From assembly GCA_963969495.1 (NCBI GenBank), contig OZ018329.1, forward strand, positions 149,232,502-149,296,501: a stretch of DNA of 64,000 bases, in the 5' to 3' direction. A model generated the notes under the pieces. The model was not told where the DNA came from. It saw nothing but the letters and a program-made list of their open reading frames with translations, and did no database searches. The position numbers and the translations under genes are program-made. Positions 34,808-46,439 of this stretch are shown piece after piece. Source of the stretch: Ceratothoa steindachneri (lineage: Eukaryota; Arthropoda; Malacostraca; Isopoda; Cymothoidae). The stretch's first letter is position 1. Each line of letters begins with the position of its first letter.

Positions 34808-37798
34808 TTATAAGTTTCTGTTAATTAAAAATGTATTAGCACCCACTTTAAATTTCTGAAGTTCCAAGGACTCAACAACAACACTAGGAAGTTCATTCCA
34901 CAGTTTAGTTGTGTTAGGAATGAAACTTCTTGAAAACTGTGTTGTGTTGAATCTCATAGGCGTAAAGGCCCTACTATTGGCATTTAGTACACCTCTGGTA
35001 ACTCGTTGAGGGGCATATAAATTGGGCAGATCGTGATGCAGTGGATGATCTGCATTGTTAAAAATTTTATATAAGATGCATAAGGAGCTTATTGCTCGCC
35101 TGTGCCACAGATCAACTTTGAGGTCAGGAATTAAAAATTTTATTGCTCTCAAATTTTTATCTAATAAATTAAGATAAGAGTTGGCTGCCGAACTCCAAAC
35201 AGGGGCGCAATATTCAAAACACGGAAGAATAAAAGCATTAAAACAATTTTTAAGAACAGTCTGCTCTCCAAATACTTTGTAAGATTTCCTCAAAATGCCA
35301 ATTTTTTGAGCAATAGAGGAGGAAATAGATCGAATGTGATTCTCAAAAGTAAACCTAGAGTCAAGCATAACTCCAAGCAACTTAAAAGAATCACATATGG
35401 AGATGGGAATGTTATTTATTAAAAGATCTGGATGGGGAGGATCTAGTGTTCTGGATCTGCTAACAATCATACTCTGGGTTTTCTTTGCATTTAACTTCAT
35501 GCCCCATGAAGTGCACCAAACATTTATCTTAGCCAGATCTCTATTTAAAGACTCTGCAACCGATGCTCTCAACTCAGGAGATGGGACTGGGGCTATTAGA
35601 GTAGCATCATCAGCATAGGCTATAAGTCTATTTTCCAGTCCAAACCACATATCATGGGTATATAAAATAAACAGTAGAGGACCAAGAACACTGCCTTGTG
35701 GTACACCAGATAGCACCTCTCTCTCATCACTAAAATTATTGTCAACATAAACCTTTTGATGTCGATTTGTTAAAAATTGTTCAATAATATTTAAAAATAC
35801 ACCACCTACTCCCAACTGCTTCAACTTAAATATCAGGGCCTTATGATTGACACGGTCAAATGCGGCACTGAAATCCAGGCCAACTAAGCGAACTTCTTGA
35901 CCAGAGTCTAGTGATTTTTGGACAATGGTGGAGACTGTGAGAAGTGCATCACAAGTGCTCAGACCCTTACGAAATCCAAACTGTAAAAAGGGAAACAGAC
36001 GATTAAGCTCGGCAAATGTACTTAAACGTTTAGCTAGTAAACGTTCAAAAATCTTAGATAGAACAGGAGTTATAGAAATGGGCCTATATTCAGTAGGGTT
36101 AAAACTACCACTTGCACTTTTACATAGTGGAGTGATGTTACCAATTCTCCAACATTCGCAAAAACTACCACTCCTCGCCAGCTTCCGAAGAATAACGGAA
36201 AGCTTGGGAGCCAAATACTCTGCAGTTTTCTTAAAGAATAAAGGGAATATACCATTTGGGTCAGTACCACCATAAGCATCCAGATCAAGAAGTAACTGTT
36301 TTACTTCACTTGAACGGAAAGCAATCTTGTTTAACCTTGGTTCAGGGAAACAAGTGTCAGGTAGAGTTAGATTCTCATTACTTTGTTTATTATCAAAAAC
36401 ATCAGCCAACAGTGTTGCCTTTTCTTCAGGACTAAGGGTAATGGAACCATCAGGTTTAAGAAGGGGTGGCATAGATGAATCATTCCCAAAAAGAGCAGAC
36501 TTGAGAGTGGTCCAGAATTTGTGGGAATTTGCTGTGCGCTGAAGAGTTCCCTTTGTGGTAGTATTGAATTCAACTTCAGCATTATTATATACCCTCTGAG
36601 CTGCTGTTCTGTAGTGCACATAATTATCCCATAGAAAGGCAGATCTACTCCCCTTCCACAGGTTGTAGGCTTCTTGTTTCTGCATATGAGCCCTCTTACA
36701 GTCATCATTAAACCAGGCTTTGTCCTTAGTGCGATATCTGATCATACGGAATGGAACATGTCTATCAATAATTGAAACAATTTTATCATTCAAAATACGA
36801 ACTGCTTCAACCTCCTTATATATTAGTGGCCAGTTGATCCGGGAGATATCATATAATATATTGCACCAGTCTACTTGAGATTTGATGAATACTTTGCTTG
36901 TATGAGCTATATTAGGAATAGATTGCTCAATACAGATAGTTATAGAAATTGCACAGTGGTCAGAAGTTCCCACAGGAGGATCAACAGCACCTGTAACGAC
37001 TCCAGGGGAATCAGTGAAAACCAAGTCAAGGCAGTTCCCAGATGAATGGGTAGGCTCCCTAATGACTTGCTCACAACCCGACTCACACGCAAAATCATAA
37101 GCCCTGATACCATGACAGTCAGTAGGGGAGACAGAAGACAGCCATTGCCTATGATGAGCATTGAGGTCTCCCATAAATACAAAGCAGGCTTTCCGGTCAT
37201 TTTCCTGTACCTTGGCCATGGCAAGGAGCAGACAATCAAAAATAGTATCATCTAAGTCTGGATTGCGATAGACAGAAAAAAGATAAAAATTATTTTGCTT
37301 ACCACATACTTTCATAACTTGCATCTCATGGCAAGAACAAGCATAGGAGGTCTTTGAAGCAGAGTAACCATTCCTAATGTAAACTGCCAATCCTCTAGCC
37401 CTAGGAATGGCATCACGCCTAAGTAAAATTGGTTTTTTGAAGCCTGGTATAAGTAGTTCAGAGACATGCCTCATATTTGAAACCAGGGTCTCTGAACAGA
37501 GTAAAATGTCATGAGACTTGGATGAAGCAGTCAAGTCTTTAATATTGGCATGTAGGCCCCTAATATTAATATAGAGTAGACGACATTTTATCTGACGAGG
37601 ATGACCAGGTCCAGGGTTGAGCTCAATATCTCCTGATAAAATTAAAATCGATATTAAAAAAATAATATTAGCAACAAGATCTTCAACAAAAATAACAATT
37701 TGTACAACAACAACAACAACAACAATTTGTACAAAATTATTCAATAGCAAAACTTTCATTAACTGAATATTATATGTCGGAAAAAAACTGGTCAACAT
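34808..37798 (-). CDS. Non-LTR retrotransposon protein: 2A motif, endonuclease, reverse transcriptase
   Basis: An open frame of 996 codons from ATG 37798. Residues 25-55 are strongly hydrophobic (including a Val run encoded by ACA/GTT repeats) and are followed by GDIELNPGP at 56-64, a match to the 2A consensus D-x-E-x-NPGP, at which ribosomes skip between G63 and P64. An apurinic-type endonuclease occupies about 72-285, with N78, E103, D211/N213 (GDLNAHH) and S279-D280-H281. The reverse transcriptase occupies about 525-800: motif A LDFSAAFD (D642), motif B SGVPQGS (697-703), motif C YADD (728-731). The C-terminal LWNELP block is typical of CR1/Jockey-like elements. There is no RNase H and no separate ORF1 in this copy. 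It would nick DNA and copy element RNA at the cut. All key residues are present and no stops interrupt, so activity is possible. Confidence 0.93.
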   Translation of the reverse strand: MLTSFFPTYNIQLMKVLLLNNFVQIVVVVVVVQIVIFVEDLVANIIFLISILILSGDIELNPGPGHPRQIKCRLLYINIRGLHANIKDLTASSKSHDILLCSETLVSNMRHVSELLIPGFKKPILLRRDAIPRARGLAVYIRNGYSASKTSYACSCHEMQVMKVCGKQNNFYLFSVYRNPDLDDTIFDCLLLAMAKVQENDRKACFVFMGDLNAHHRQWLSSVSPTDCHGIRAYDFACESGCEQVIREPTHSSGNCLDLVFTDSPGVVTGAVDPPVGTSDHCAISITICIEQSIPNIAHTSKVFIKSQVDWCNILYDISRINWPLIYKEVEAVRILNDKIVSIIDRHVPFRMIRYRTKDKAWFNDDCKRAHMQKQEAYNLWKGSRSAFLWDNYVHYRTAAQRVYNNAEVEFNTTTKGTLQRTANSHKFWTTLKSALFGNDSSMPPLLKPDGSITLSPEEKATLLADVFDNKQSNENLTLPDTCFPEPRLNKIAFRSSEVKQLLLDLDAYGGTDPNGIFPLFFKKTAEYLAPKLSVILRKLARSGSFCECWRIGNITPLCKSASGSFNPTEYRPISITPVLSKIFERLLAKRLSTFAELNRLFPFLQFGFRKGLSTCDALLTVSTIVQKSLDSGQEVRLVGLDFSAAFDRVNHKALIFKLKQLGVGGVFLNIIEQFLTNRHQKVYVDNNFSDEREVLSGVPQGSVLGPLLFILYTHDMWFGLENRLIAYADDATLIAPVPSPELRASVAESLNRDLAKINVWCTSWGMKLNAKKTQSMIVSRSRTLDPPHPDLLINNIPISICDSFKLLGVMLDSRFTFENHIRSISSSIAQKIGILRKSYKVFGEQTVLKNCFNAFILPCFEYCAPVWSSAANSYLNLLDKNLRAIKFLIPDLKVDLWHRRAISSLCILYKIFNNADHPLHHDLPNLYAPQRVTRGVLNANSRAFTPMRFNTTQFSRSFIPNTTKLWNELPSVVVESLELQKFKVGANTFLINRNL

Positions 37799-38488
37799 GA
37801 TGGAGCCGACACATCATGCAAGGCAAAATTCCCTTCAGGACGCCACAACAACTGAGGGAGGACAGTAATGATGACTTTGGAATGAAAAAGAATAAAGAAA
37901 AGAGAAAAGAAAAGAATAGACCAAGGCAACCTCTTGAAAAGCCATCAGAGCCTCTTTGCTCATCTATTAAGCCTGCCCTACACACCATTTGAGTAAAACA
38001 AGAGGAGGAATGAAAAATAGGAAAGTATGCCTAAATGTACCCTTAGGCAGGGATCTCAAACACAAGAGAGTGGAAGACCATGGTACAGAGGCTATGGCAC
38101 AATCCAATGCATGAGAACACCTTTCTGTCAGGGAGGTCCCTTAGCCTTTGACTGAAGTGTCTATCCACAAGACAGTGGAGGGTTTGGATTCAGAGTTATC
38201 CCTCTCCTAGGCGGATTGTCAACCAAGACTTCGAGCTCCACCTGCCCGGGTTTGAGTTCGGAGTTGTCCCTCTCCTAGGTGGATTGTCACACAAGACTAT
38301 GAGCTCCACCTGCCCATACCGTAACCCTGGTATAGGGTGGCTACCGAGCGCTACGCCTTGCCAAAGGGCGACTCGTGATTTTGTCCGGGGCTGCTTATTC
38401 AGTTTATTCGCAACTAACCTCTATATCTAGAGGCCTTCCCCCGATCCGCAACCTGGGGACCCGATGGATGGGAGTTGTCATCTCCCAT

Positions 38489-38747
<259 letters not shown>

Positions 38748-38888
38748 CGAGTCTTTCCTAGTTAAAGAATCAAATAAAAAAATAAAAGATAAATAGTAAT
38801 ATAGCACTCTTAGAGAAAAAACGGAACGGAGTTATTTATGTACGGAACAAACGTACGTACATACTCAGCCGTATATCACGACAGTATG

Positions 38889-41351
38889 TATTTTGGTCTT
38901 TTTAATTGATACATCTCTTAAAAATATATTAAAGACCAGGAAAGAAAACATATTAGATACCCACCTTTAATATCTGTTAAGCAGAAGTAGCAATCCGTGG
39001 AATGGTTATTTGGCTCCTTTCAGAATACTGGTACGCCAAACATGAGGCCAAGCCCTTTGCCTTTCACCCAGGTAGAAAGGGAACTTGTACACCTGACACA
39101 ACATATGTGAGGTGCTCAGCGTTTGTCCTGGTCACCCACTTTACATCCAAAGTACAGCTCATAAAGTTTCTTCACATGTTTAGTCATGTCTCTTGTATTG
39201 TCTTAATGTAACTGATCCACATATATAACAGAAACTGTCTGGGGAATTTTTGCATTCTCTAGGCATTGTAGCTCTCTACTGTAAAGAAAAAACACTCTAG
39301 TATTTGAAAAATAATATATTTAGTAACAGCAACAAATATTAAATAAAATAGTGAAAATAGGAAGCATTTATAGTGAGTTACAAAATTATCAAAAGTAACA
39401 TAAGAGTTACTACGGATTTGGACCCATATAAATAAAACAATATTGAGTATAATTTCATAAATTCCATGGGTTAGGTTGACAAATACCTTAGGAACACCCA
39501 ATTAAAATTATATCAAAATCCGTTTATAACTTTTAGAGTTGTCAGTTTAGGCCCAATCCTGTTTGCATTCAATCCCTACCGAACCATAGGTGTATTTAAT
39601 GTAAGTATGATGGTAATTTACAAAGGTTATTTTTTTAATTGTTGTACAGTGTAATTAAACGTTTATTACTACAAATTAATTTCGATAGAGTACTTCTTTT
39701 GATACAGTCTTTGATTTTTAATTCAATTAATGATTAATTAAATGATGTATATTTTAATTAATTGTACACGGCATGATTTCTAATTCAATTAATTGTAAAA
39801 TGCACGTTTTAATTCAATTACTTGTACACTGGGTGTTTTTTTAATCAAATTAATTGTACATTGCGTGGTTTTAATTCCGTTATTATATGCTTTGTTAGTC
39901 AAGAGCTCCAAAGAAACTTATTATTTCGGGGTATGCATTAAAAGATTTGAGCCCCCCGCCTCTATTTAATTTAGGTAACAATAAGTCTTAACTTGTTAAA
40001 AGCAAAGCCATGATTAACGGTTATCAGCAAATAATCAGGAGAAAATTCTATATTAAAATTTAGCTCAATGCATCAGAGAAGCCGTTTAAGTATCCTCTAA
40101 AATAAATATAAGGAATGGACCAAGGTTTTGACTTCCATGTGCAATTTACATTAGCATTTGTGCCTCAGCGGAAGTAATCGAAGCCTTTTGAAATTTTTAG
40201 GATACCCTTGGAGCCCAAACTTCATTTTATATTAGAAGGGTACATTTCTTTGCTCAAATCGAAAATCACACTATAAAACGCCGCATTTTATACACCGGAT
40301 GCGGAAAGTTTACTTTCCTGGTGTAAATAATTTGCGAAAAACTAAAAATAATGTCAAAGGTCGGCCAGAAGGTTTGGAGAGTTAGCCCAATGTTTGGAAA
40401 TTAGGGGAGTGCTTTAAAAATAACATTTATTAAAGGGAAATTAAATTACGAAAAATATTTAACTTAAATGCCACTGAGAAATGGAATAATCGCGATCACA
40501 CAAAAAAAGAATTAAAAGAAACCTGATTAATTTCGAAACTGACCAGTACGTCAAAGCAATTTTACGACGTATGTAAATAATAATTTTAATTATTTCCGAA
40601 AACTAGTTTTTGAAACCTTTTTATTTCTGAGGTGGGTTTTTTTTATTAAACTATAAATTATAGTCAAATAAAACGAAAAAAAGTTTAATGGATGGCAAAG
40701 AGACGACGAAGGAAGAGAAAATTAATAATTACAACCCTGAATTATTGTATTAGCGAGTAGTTATATTCGAACCTCACCCCCTTCACAAGGACATTTACTA
40801 TCACTATTTACGTAAAACTAGGAAAACAACAACATGGGGATCTCCGCTAAAAAAATATTCCGAAAGGTTTCTGAACAAGGGTTAAATTTACGGAAAATAA
40901 AAAAGGTTAGAATCTAGATTTTCCGAACATACACAAAAGGAAATAATTTTTAGTAATCTGTATAGAGATACTTCACAATTTTCTTGATTCACACCATCCT
41001 AAATTGTTGAAAGCAAATCCAGCAGCGAAACATCATGAAAAATTAAAAATATCTAGCGGTAAATTCATCGTGACCGTGAATTTCCCGTCGGTAAATTGAT
41101 AAAGGCATAGCGCACCACCAGGAATAAATAGACAGAGACGAAAAGTATAAAAAAATTCAAAAACTTTAATCTCACTTGGGTGAAAGAGCCCAATTACGTA
41201 CAAATTTATATCTCGCGGTTGAAGACGGATAATCTGAGCTTGACACGACGGTACACATTTTGCTTTTGAAACTTTCTAAAAGTTTTGTGCGTAGATTTGG
41301 CCAAAGACCTTCACAGTCTGTGCCTCGGATTTTCTTCCGTTAATAAATATA
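38889..41351. other. Unassigned AT-rich DNA with small repeats
   Basis: No gene is supported. Positions 39650-39890 contain about four loose repeats of roughly 55 bp around aattcaattaattgtaca. Positions 40170-40330 (gaagtaatcgaagccttttg ... cgccgcattttatacac) match 45934-46080, a dispersed repeat with no known affiliation. Confidence 0.5.
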
Positions 41352-41464
41352 TAAAGGGTCTTTCAACAAGGATGCTCGAGCTTTTTCAGGTGATAGTGGC
41401 TATGTTGTTAAGCGACATCTGGCACCCTCACTATAAACTGTTCAGTAGTACTTGGCAAGTCACG

Positions 41465-43035
41465 ATGGAAGGTTATAGCGTTTAAAAGCGTGTGCAAATC
41501 ATCAAATGTTATTTTCAAAATCAGGGCTCCGTTCGACAAACGTTCCGCACATTACGTGATTTCTATCCTCGCCACAATCGTCCTGCCGAGTCCACTGTTC
41601 GACGCTTGCTGGCCAAATTCGAGGCAAAAGGGTCGATCAACAATCAGCCAACACCCGTACGTCGCCGAAACCCAGGGTCTGCTGAAAACATCGCTGCCGT
41701 AAATGAGAGTGTACGGGAAAATCCGAGGCAGTTAATTTCTCGTCGTTTACAAGAACTTGGCCTGTCTGCGACTTCAGTTTGACAAATTATGCGTAGGGAC
41801 TTGGGTCTGCACCCATACAAAATCCAGCTTACCCAGGAACTTAAGGTAAACGACCATAGACAACACCGTAATTAGAGCGTTGCCTTTGTGGTTAAGTTGT
41901 TTCAAAGGCAGCTAACTTGAGGCTAAGGCAATTCAAAGGAATATAACTTGTGGCTGAAGCTTTCAAAGGCAAATGACTTATGGCTAAGGCGTTTCAAAGG
42001 ATGATAACATGTAGCTAAGGTGTAATAAAGGGAGATAACTTGTCGCTTAGGCTTTTCAACTGGTGGCTAATTCGTAATAGAGGCATATAACCTATGGCTA
42101 AGGCATAATAAAGGCAGATCATTTGTAGCCAAAGACATTTCAATGGCAGATAATTTGTGGCTAAGCCGTTTCAAAGGCAGATAACTAGTGACTAAGGCGT
42201 AATAAAGGCAGATGACCTATGGATAAAAGGTTCAAAGGCAGATAATTGGGGCGAATTATGCGTAGGGACTTGGGTCTGCACCCATAGAAAATCCAGCTTA
42301 CCCAGGAACTTAAGGTAAACGACCATAGACAACGCCGTGTGTTCGCTGATTGGGCTCTAGAACAGTTGGAAGTTGCCCCAAATTAAAAAAAAAATCATCT
42401 TCAGCGATGAGGCCCATTTTTGGATGAATGGATTTGTGAACAAGCAAAATTGTCGGATTTGGGACGAAAACAATCCACATGAGATACACCTAAACCAATT
42501 GTATCCCCAAAAAGTCACTGTTTGGTGCGGATTTTTGTCTAACGGAATCATCGGTCCGTATTTTTTTGAGAACGAAGATGGGATTGCCATAACCGTCAAC
42601 GGCGAGACCTACAGATCGATGATAAGCAACTTCTTGTGGCCTCAACTGGATTATATGCCTGATATGGATACTAAGGACATGTGGTTCCAACAGGAAGGAG
42701 CTACGTGCCACACTGCGCACGCCACGATAGACATTTTGCACCATCGATTTCAGGGCAGGATCATCTCGCGCGGCGGTGACGTCAACTGGCTACCGGGATC
42801 ATGCGATTTAACGCCATTAGACTACTTTCTTCGGGGCTACCTTAAATCGCAGGTCTATAGAAATAATCCGCAAACAGTTGATGTCCTCAAAGTCAACATA
42901 ACGAACACCATCCAGCAAATTCAGCCAGATTTATGCGACAAAGTCATCAAAAAATTGAGCCTCCCAAATACGTTCCACCAATCGAAGCCGCGGCGGAAAT
43001 TTGAACGACGTCATATTCCACACTTAATGCCATAA
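41465..43035 (+). pseudogene. DD41D mariner-like transposase, interrupted
   Basis: From ATG 41465 the frame reads MEGYSV, a TAA, then KRVQIIKCYF and the HTH region (RHNRPAESTVRRLLAKFEAK, ENIAAVNESVRENPRQLISR). A TGA follows LSATSV. After the inserted array the frame resumes, and the A-run before IIFSDEAHFWMNGF is two bases shorter than in the sister copy, giving a frameshift near 42390. Catalytic blocks: FSDEAHF; WFQQEGATCHTA, with Glu in place of the second Asp; and SCDLTPLDYF, whose last Asp is 41 residues later. The C-terminus near 43035 (HIPHLMP) is present. In related insect elements the second block normally reads QQDGAT. It is inactive. Confidence 0.88.
41869..42252. repeat. 31-bp minisatellite captured inside the transposase
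   Basis: The units (ggctaaggcgtttcaaaggc, agataacttgt) match, unit by unit, the array at 43270-43636 including its starting words gtaattagagcg. Transposase sequence of about 85 bp is present on both sides (41784-41868 and 42253-42338), so the insert is framed by a long direct repeat. Confidence 0.92.
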
Positions 43036-43269
43036 AATGTACTTTTAAATTTAAAATAAATTGAGTGCATATATCACACAAAACCTGTTTTATTTACATT
43101 TAAAAACCGAGCGACCTTATTGAAAGACCCTTTATAATTAACACTCTAAAAGATCTGTATCTATTGCTAATATAGAAGCCTGCCTTAAGGCGATTAATGG
43201 TACACGTGGTTTATAAATAGTAGCATTTTCTGAAAAATATTTTCAGGAATAACATTCAATTATTCCCGA

Positions 43270-43977
43270 AATACTCGTAATTAGAGCGTCTCCTTTGTGG
43301 TTAAGTTGTTTCAAAGGCAGCTAACTTGAGGCTAAGGCATTTCAAAGGCAAATGACTTATGGCTAAGGCGTTTCAAAGGATGATAACATGTAGCTAAGGA
43401 GTAATAAAGGAAGATAACTTGTGGCTTAGGCTTTTCAAGCGTAGATAACTGGTGGCTAATTCGTAATAAAGGCATATAACCTATGGCTAAGGCGTAATAA
43501 AGGCAGATAATTTGTAGCCAAAGACATTTCAATGGCAGATAATTTGTGGTTAAGCCGTTTCAAAGGCAGATAACTAGTGACTAAGGCGTAATAAAGGCAG
43601 ATGACCTATGGATAAAAGGTTTAAAGGAAGATAATTGGAGATAAGGCGTTTGAAAGTGAGATAATGCGCGGCTAAGGCGTTCTAATGACATATAGCTTGC
43701 GGCTAAGTCGTTTAAAAAAAGAATAATTTTGGCGAAGTCGTTTCAATGGCAGATGGCAACTCCTGGGTGAGGCGTAATAAATGAAGATAACTTGTGGCTT
43801 CGGCGTTTCAAGGGTAGATAACTTGTGGTTAAGTTGTTTCAAAGGCAGATATATTTCGGCTAAGGTGTAATGAAGGCAGATAACTTGCGACTAGAGCGTT
43901 TCAATGACAAACAACTAGTGACGAAGGCGTTTTAAAGGCAAATACTTGTGGTTAAGACGTTTCAAATGCAGATACTA
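43270..43977. repeat. 31-bp minisatellite, main array (left part)
   Basis: About 22 degenerate units of agataacttgtggctaaggc + gtttcaaaggc. It is interrupted at 43977 by the DD34D mariner and resumes at 45261. Confidence 0.92.
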
Positions 43978-45260
43978 GGCGCGGTCAATAAGTTTTGCAA
44001 TTCGGACATAAGGAAACGAGATATGAGGAAAAGTGTTTTATTATTTTTCAATATAACTACCCTCGACTTCAATGTACTTGCGCCACTTGTCCCTGAGGCT
44101 TCGAATTCCCTAGAACCAGAAATCTCCCGACTGCTGTTCAATCCACTCCTGGACAGCGAGCTGGACATCTTCATCGTCCCCAAACCGAGGTCCACGCAGT
44201 GCAGCCTTGAGCTGGCGGAATAAAAAGTAGTCGCTAGGGGCCAGATCTGGACTGTAGGTTGAGCTCCTCGAATCCGCACTCACGCAGGGCAGCTTGTGCA
44301 ACTCTGGCCTTGTAGATAGGGGCATTGTCGTGGAGAAGCAGGACACCGCGTGTTAACTTGCCGCGCCGTTTCTGACGGATGCACTTCTTCAACCCAGCCA
44401 GTTTCTCGGCGTAATATTGGCCTGTGATTGTTCTTCCACGAGGCGCATAGTCCACCATCAACACTCCCTCAGAATCCCAGAAGATGGTGGCCATGATCTT
44501 CCTGGCTGAGGGTTGGGTGCGGAACATGATGGGGGTAGGAGTGCCCCTGTGCTTCCAGGCTATGCTTTCGAGCTTGGTCTCGGGATCCCAGTGATGGACC
44601 CACGTTTCATCACATGTCACTATGCGTGACTCAAAACCCGCCGGGTCTTGATTGTACAGGAGCAGCAGCTCCTCCGAACTTTGATGACATTGAAGTCGAT
44701 CATGGGGCGTGAAGTTTTTAGGGACCCAATGGGCAGAGACCTTGGTCATGGCCAAATTGTCGTGGACGATGTTGATAACACTTCCATGTGATATTCCAAG
44801 TTCTCGCTCGATTTCTTCGACCTTCACCCGTCGATTTTCGAGGATCATCCTCTCCACACGGGCCACATTGTCCTCGTTGGTCACGTCTGACGGGCGTCCT
44901 GGACAGGGGTCATCTTCAAAGGACTCACAACCATAGCGGAACTCCCTATTCCAGCGAAAGATGGTTGCATAGGGAGGGGCGGTGTCGGTGTACACTGCAA
45001 CCATGCGTTCATGGATCTCTTTTGCATTCTTTCCTTCCGTGGTCAAAAATTTGATCACTGCGCGGTGCTTAACCTTCTCCATTGTTGAAAAATCTGTGAC
45101 TGGCGATCTGCAATCAGCTACTGCATCTTAAATAGACGAAGCAGGAGCGTGCAGCTGCAGGTCCTGACTTGGCATAACTTGTCCTAAAGCCCCCACAAAC
45201 AGTCATCCCCCTTCCTCTGTTTTGCCCTACCGATTCTCAAAACTTATTGACCGCCCCTCT
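43978..45260 (-). mobile_element. Mariner (DD34D) element, 1283 bp
   Basis: The left end GGCGCGGTCAATAAGTTTTG and, reversed, the right end AGAGGGGCGGTCAATAAGTT form terminal inverted repeats. TA lies at 43976-43977 and 45261-45262. The length is typical of mariner. It has inserted into the 31-bp minisatellite, which continues on both sides. Confidence 0.93.
44041..45082 (-). pseudogene. Mariner transposase with one frameshift and one stop
   Basis: From ATG 45082 (MEKVKHRAVIKFL) the frame is open for about 275 codons. It contains the paired helix-turn-helix domain (GRPSDVTNEDNVARVE, LGISHGSVINIVHDNL), then WVPKNFTPHDR, the first catalytic block VTCDETWVHH, and LLHDNAPIYKA with the second Asp. 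A small deletion near 44250 shifts frame just before YSPDLAPSDYFLF, which carries the third Asp. A TAG near 44110 interrupts DFWF before the normal C-terminus at GSYIEK (44041). Expected length is about 345 residues. Two lesions only, so this is a fairly young copy. Confidence 0.92.
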
Positions 45261-45475
45261 TAGCGCGTGGCTTAGGCTTTTCAATGGCAGATAACTTGTG
45301 GTTAAGGCAATTCAAAGGCAGATAATTTTTTCTAAGACGTTTCAATGGTAAATAACTTGTGACTAAGGTGTTTGAAAGGCATATACCTTGTGACTAAGAC
45401 GTTTCAAAGGCAGATAACATGTGGCTAAGGCGATAAAAAGGAGGATAACTTGTAGCTAAGGCGTTTCAAAGTCGA
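45261..45475. repeat. 31-bp minisatellite, main array (right part)
   Basis: This continues the array at 43270-43977 on the far side of the mariner, with the same unit (ggctaaggcgtttcaaaggc). It ends near gtttcaaagtcgatatc. Confidence 0.9.
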
Positions 45476-46439
45476 TATCATTATGATAATGAATCCAATG
45501 ATTTGCTTCAAAGATAATACTAATCTTTTAGCATTAATACTGTTAAGAGTTGCTTTAATTTAATTCAAAAAGGATTGTTGGCTCAATTTTTCAAGAAAAT
45601 ACAACAGTCAATAGGTGCTTAATGCATCTCTCGATGACTCTAATTTAATGATGTTTTTTATATCATCTTCATATTTCCGCCTAATTTATCCAAATAATTT
45701 ATAAGTAGCACAAAGTATTAGTTAAAATCAGTTGTGATATTAATTGTAAATATTTATTGGCCAATAAATTGTCTATTTAAGGCGTGATATGCTAGCGATA
45801 GTCGGTCCTCAATTCTTAATATATTTATAATTGCTTTGAATCTGGATAAACCTAAGCAAATAATATTTTTAAAATGCGGATGGCCCCGGTATATCCCATA
45901 AGAATGGAATTAATTACGACTTACCATGTTCAGATAGGAAGTAATCGAAGCCTTTTGAAATTTGTATGCTATCCTTGGAGCCCCAAAGTCATTGAAAATT
46001 AGAACGGTACATTTTTTTTCCTCAAATCGAAAATAACACTTTAAATTGCCGCCATTTATACACGGGATGCACCAAATCACAAATGACCAAAAATGTTTCG
46101 CAGCAAATGATTTATCAAGAAAATTAAATCGAAGTGAGGGTAAGACGAATACTTTTGATAAAGTCAAAACTTTTTTAATGAAAAGTAATAAAATAAACAA
46201 AAATATAACAAAGTTTCAAGTTAGACAAATACCTTGGGTCCAAATGCAATGGTTTGCCTACGTTGCTTTATCAAATAGACCGATCTAAAACGATCCCGTG
46301 TCCGGTGATGGCACGAGTGGCTGCTAAAAGAGCCAATTAACACAGTTGTTTTAGAGCTGTTAGATTGGGTTTTTATGTACACCCTCTTGTTTGATGTGGA
46401 GGAGAGCCCTCCTCCAGGGGGTCCCGACGCAGTTTATTT
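45476..46439. other. Unassigned, contains dispersed repeat C
   Basis: 45934-46080 matches 40170-40330 (gaagtaatcgaagccttttg, then ccttggagcc, then ctcaaatcgaaaat and the tatacac end). Nothing else is recognisable. Confidence 0.6.

Larger units (their letters stand above)
41352..43134 (+). mobile_element. DD41D mariner-like element, copy 1
   Basis: Ends are TAAAGGGTCTTTCAACAAGG on the left and the reverse complement of TAAAGGGTCTTTCAATAAGG on the right, each next to TA. The copy at 60.7-62.0 kb has the same ends. The length is 1783 bp because a 384-bp minisatellite segment plus an 85-bp duplication interrupt a ~1.3-kb element. Confidence 0.9.

Noticed and set aside
35397..37255. Several plus-strand and alternative minus-strand frames over the retrotransposon
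   Set aside because: They overlap the 996-codon frame, which has all conserved motifs; they are shadows.
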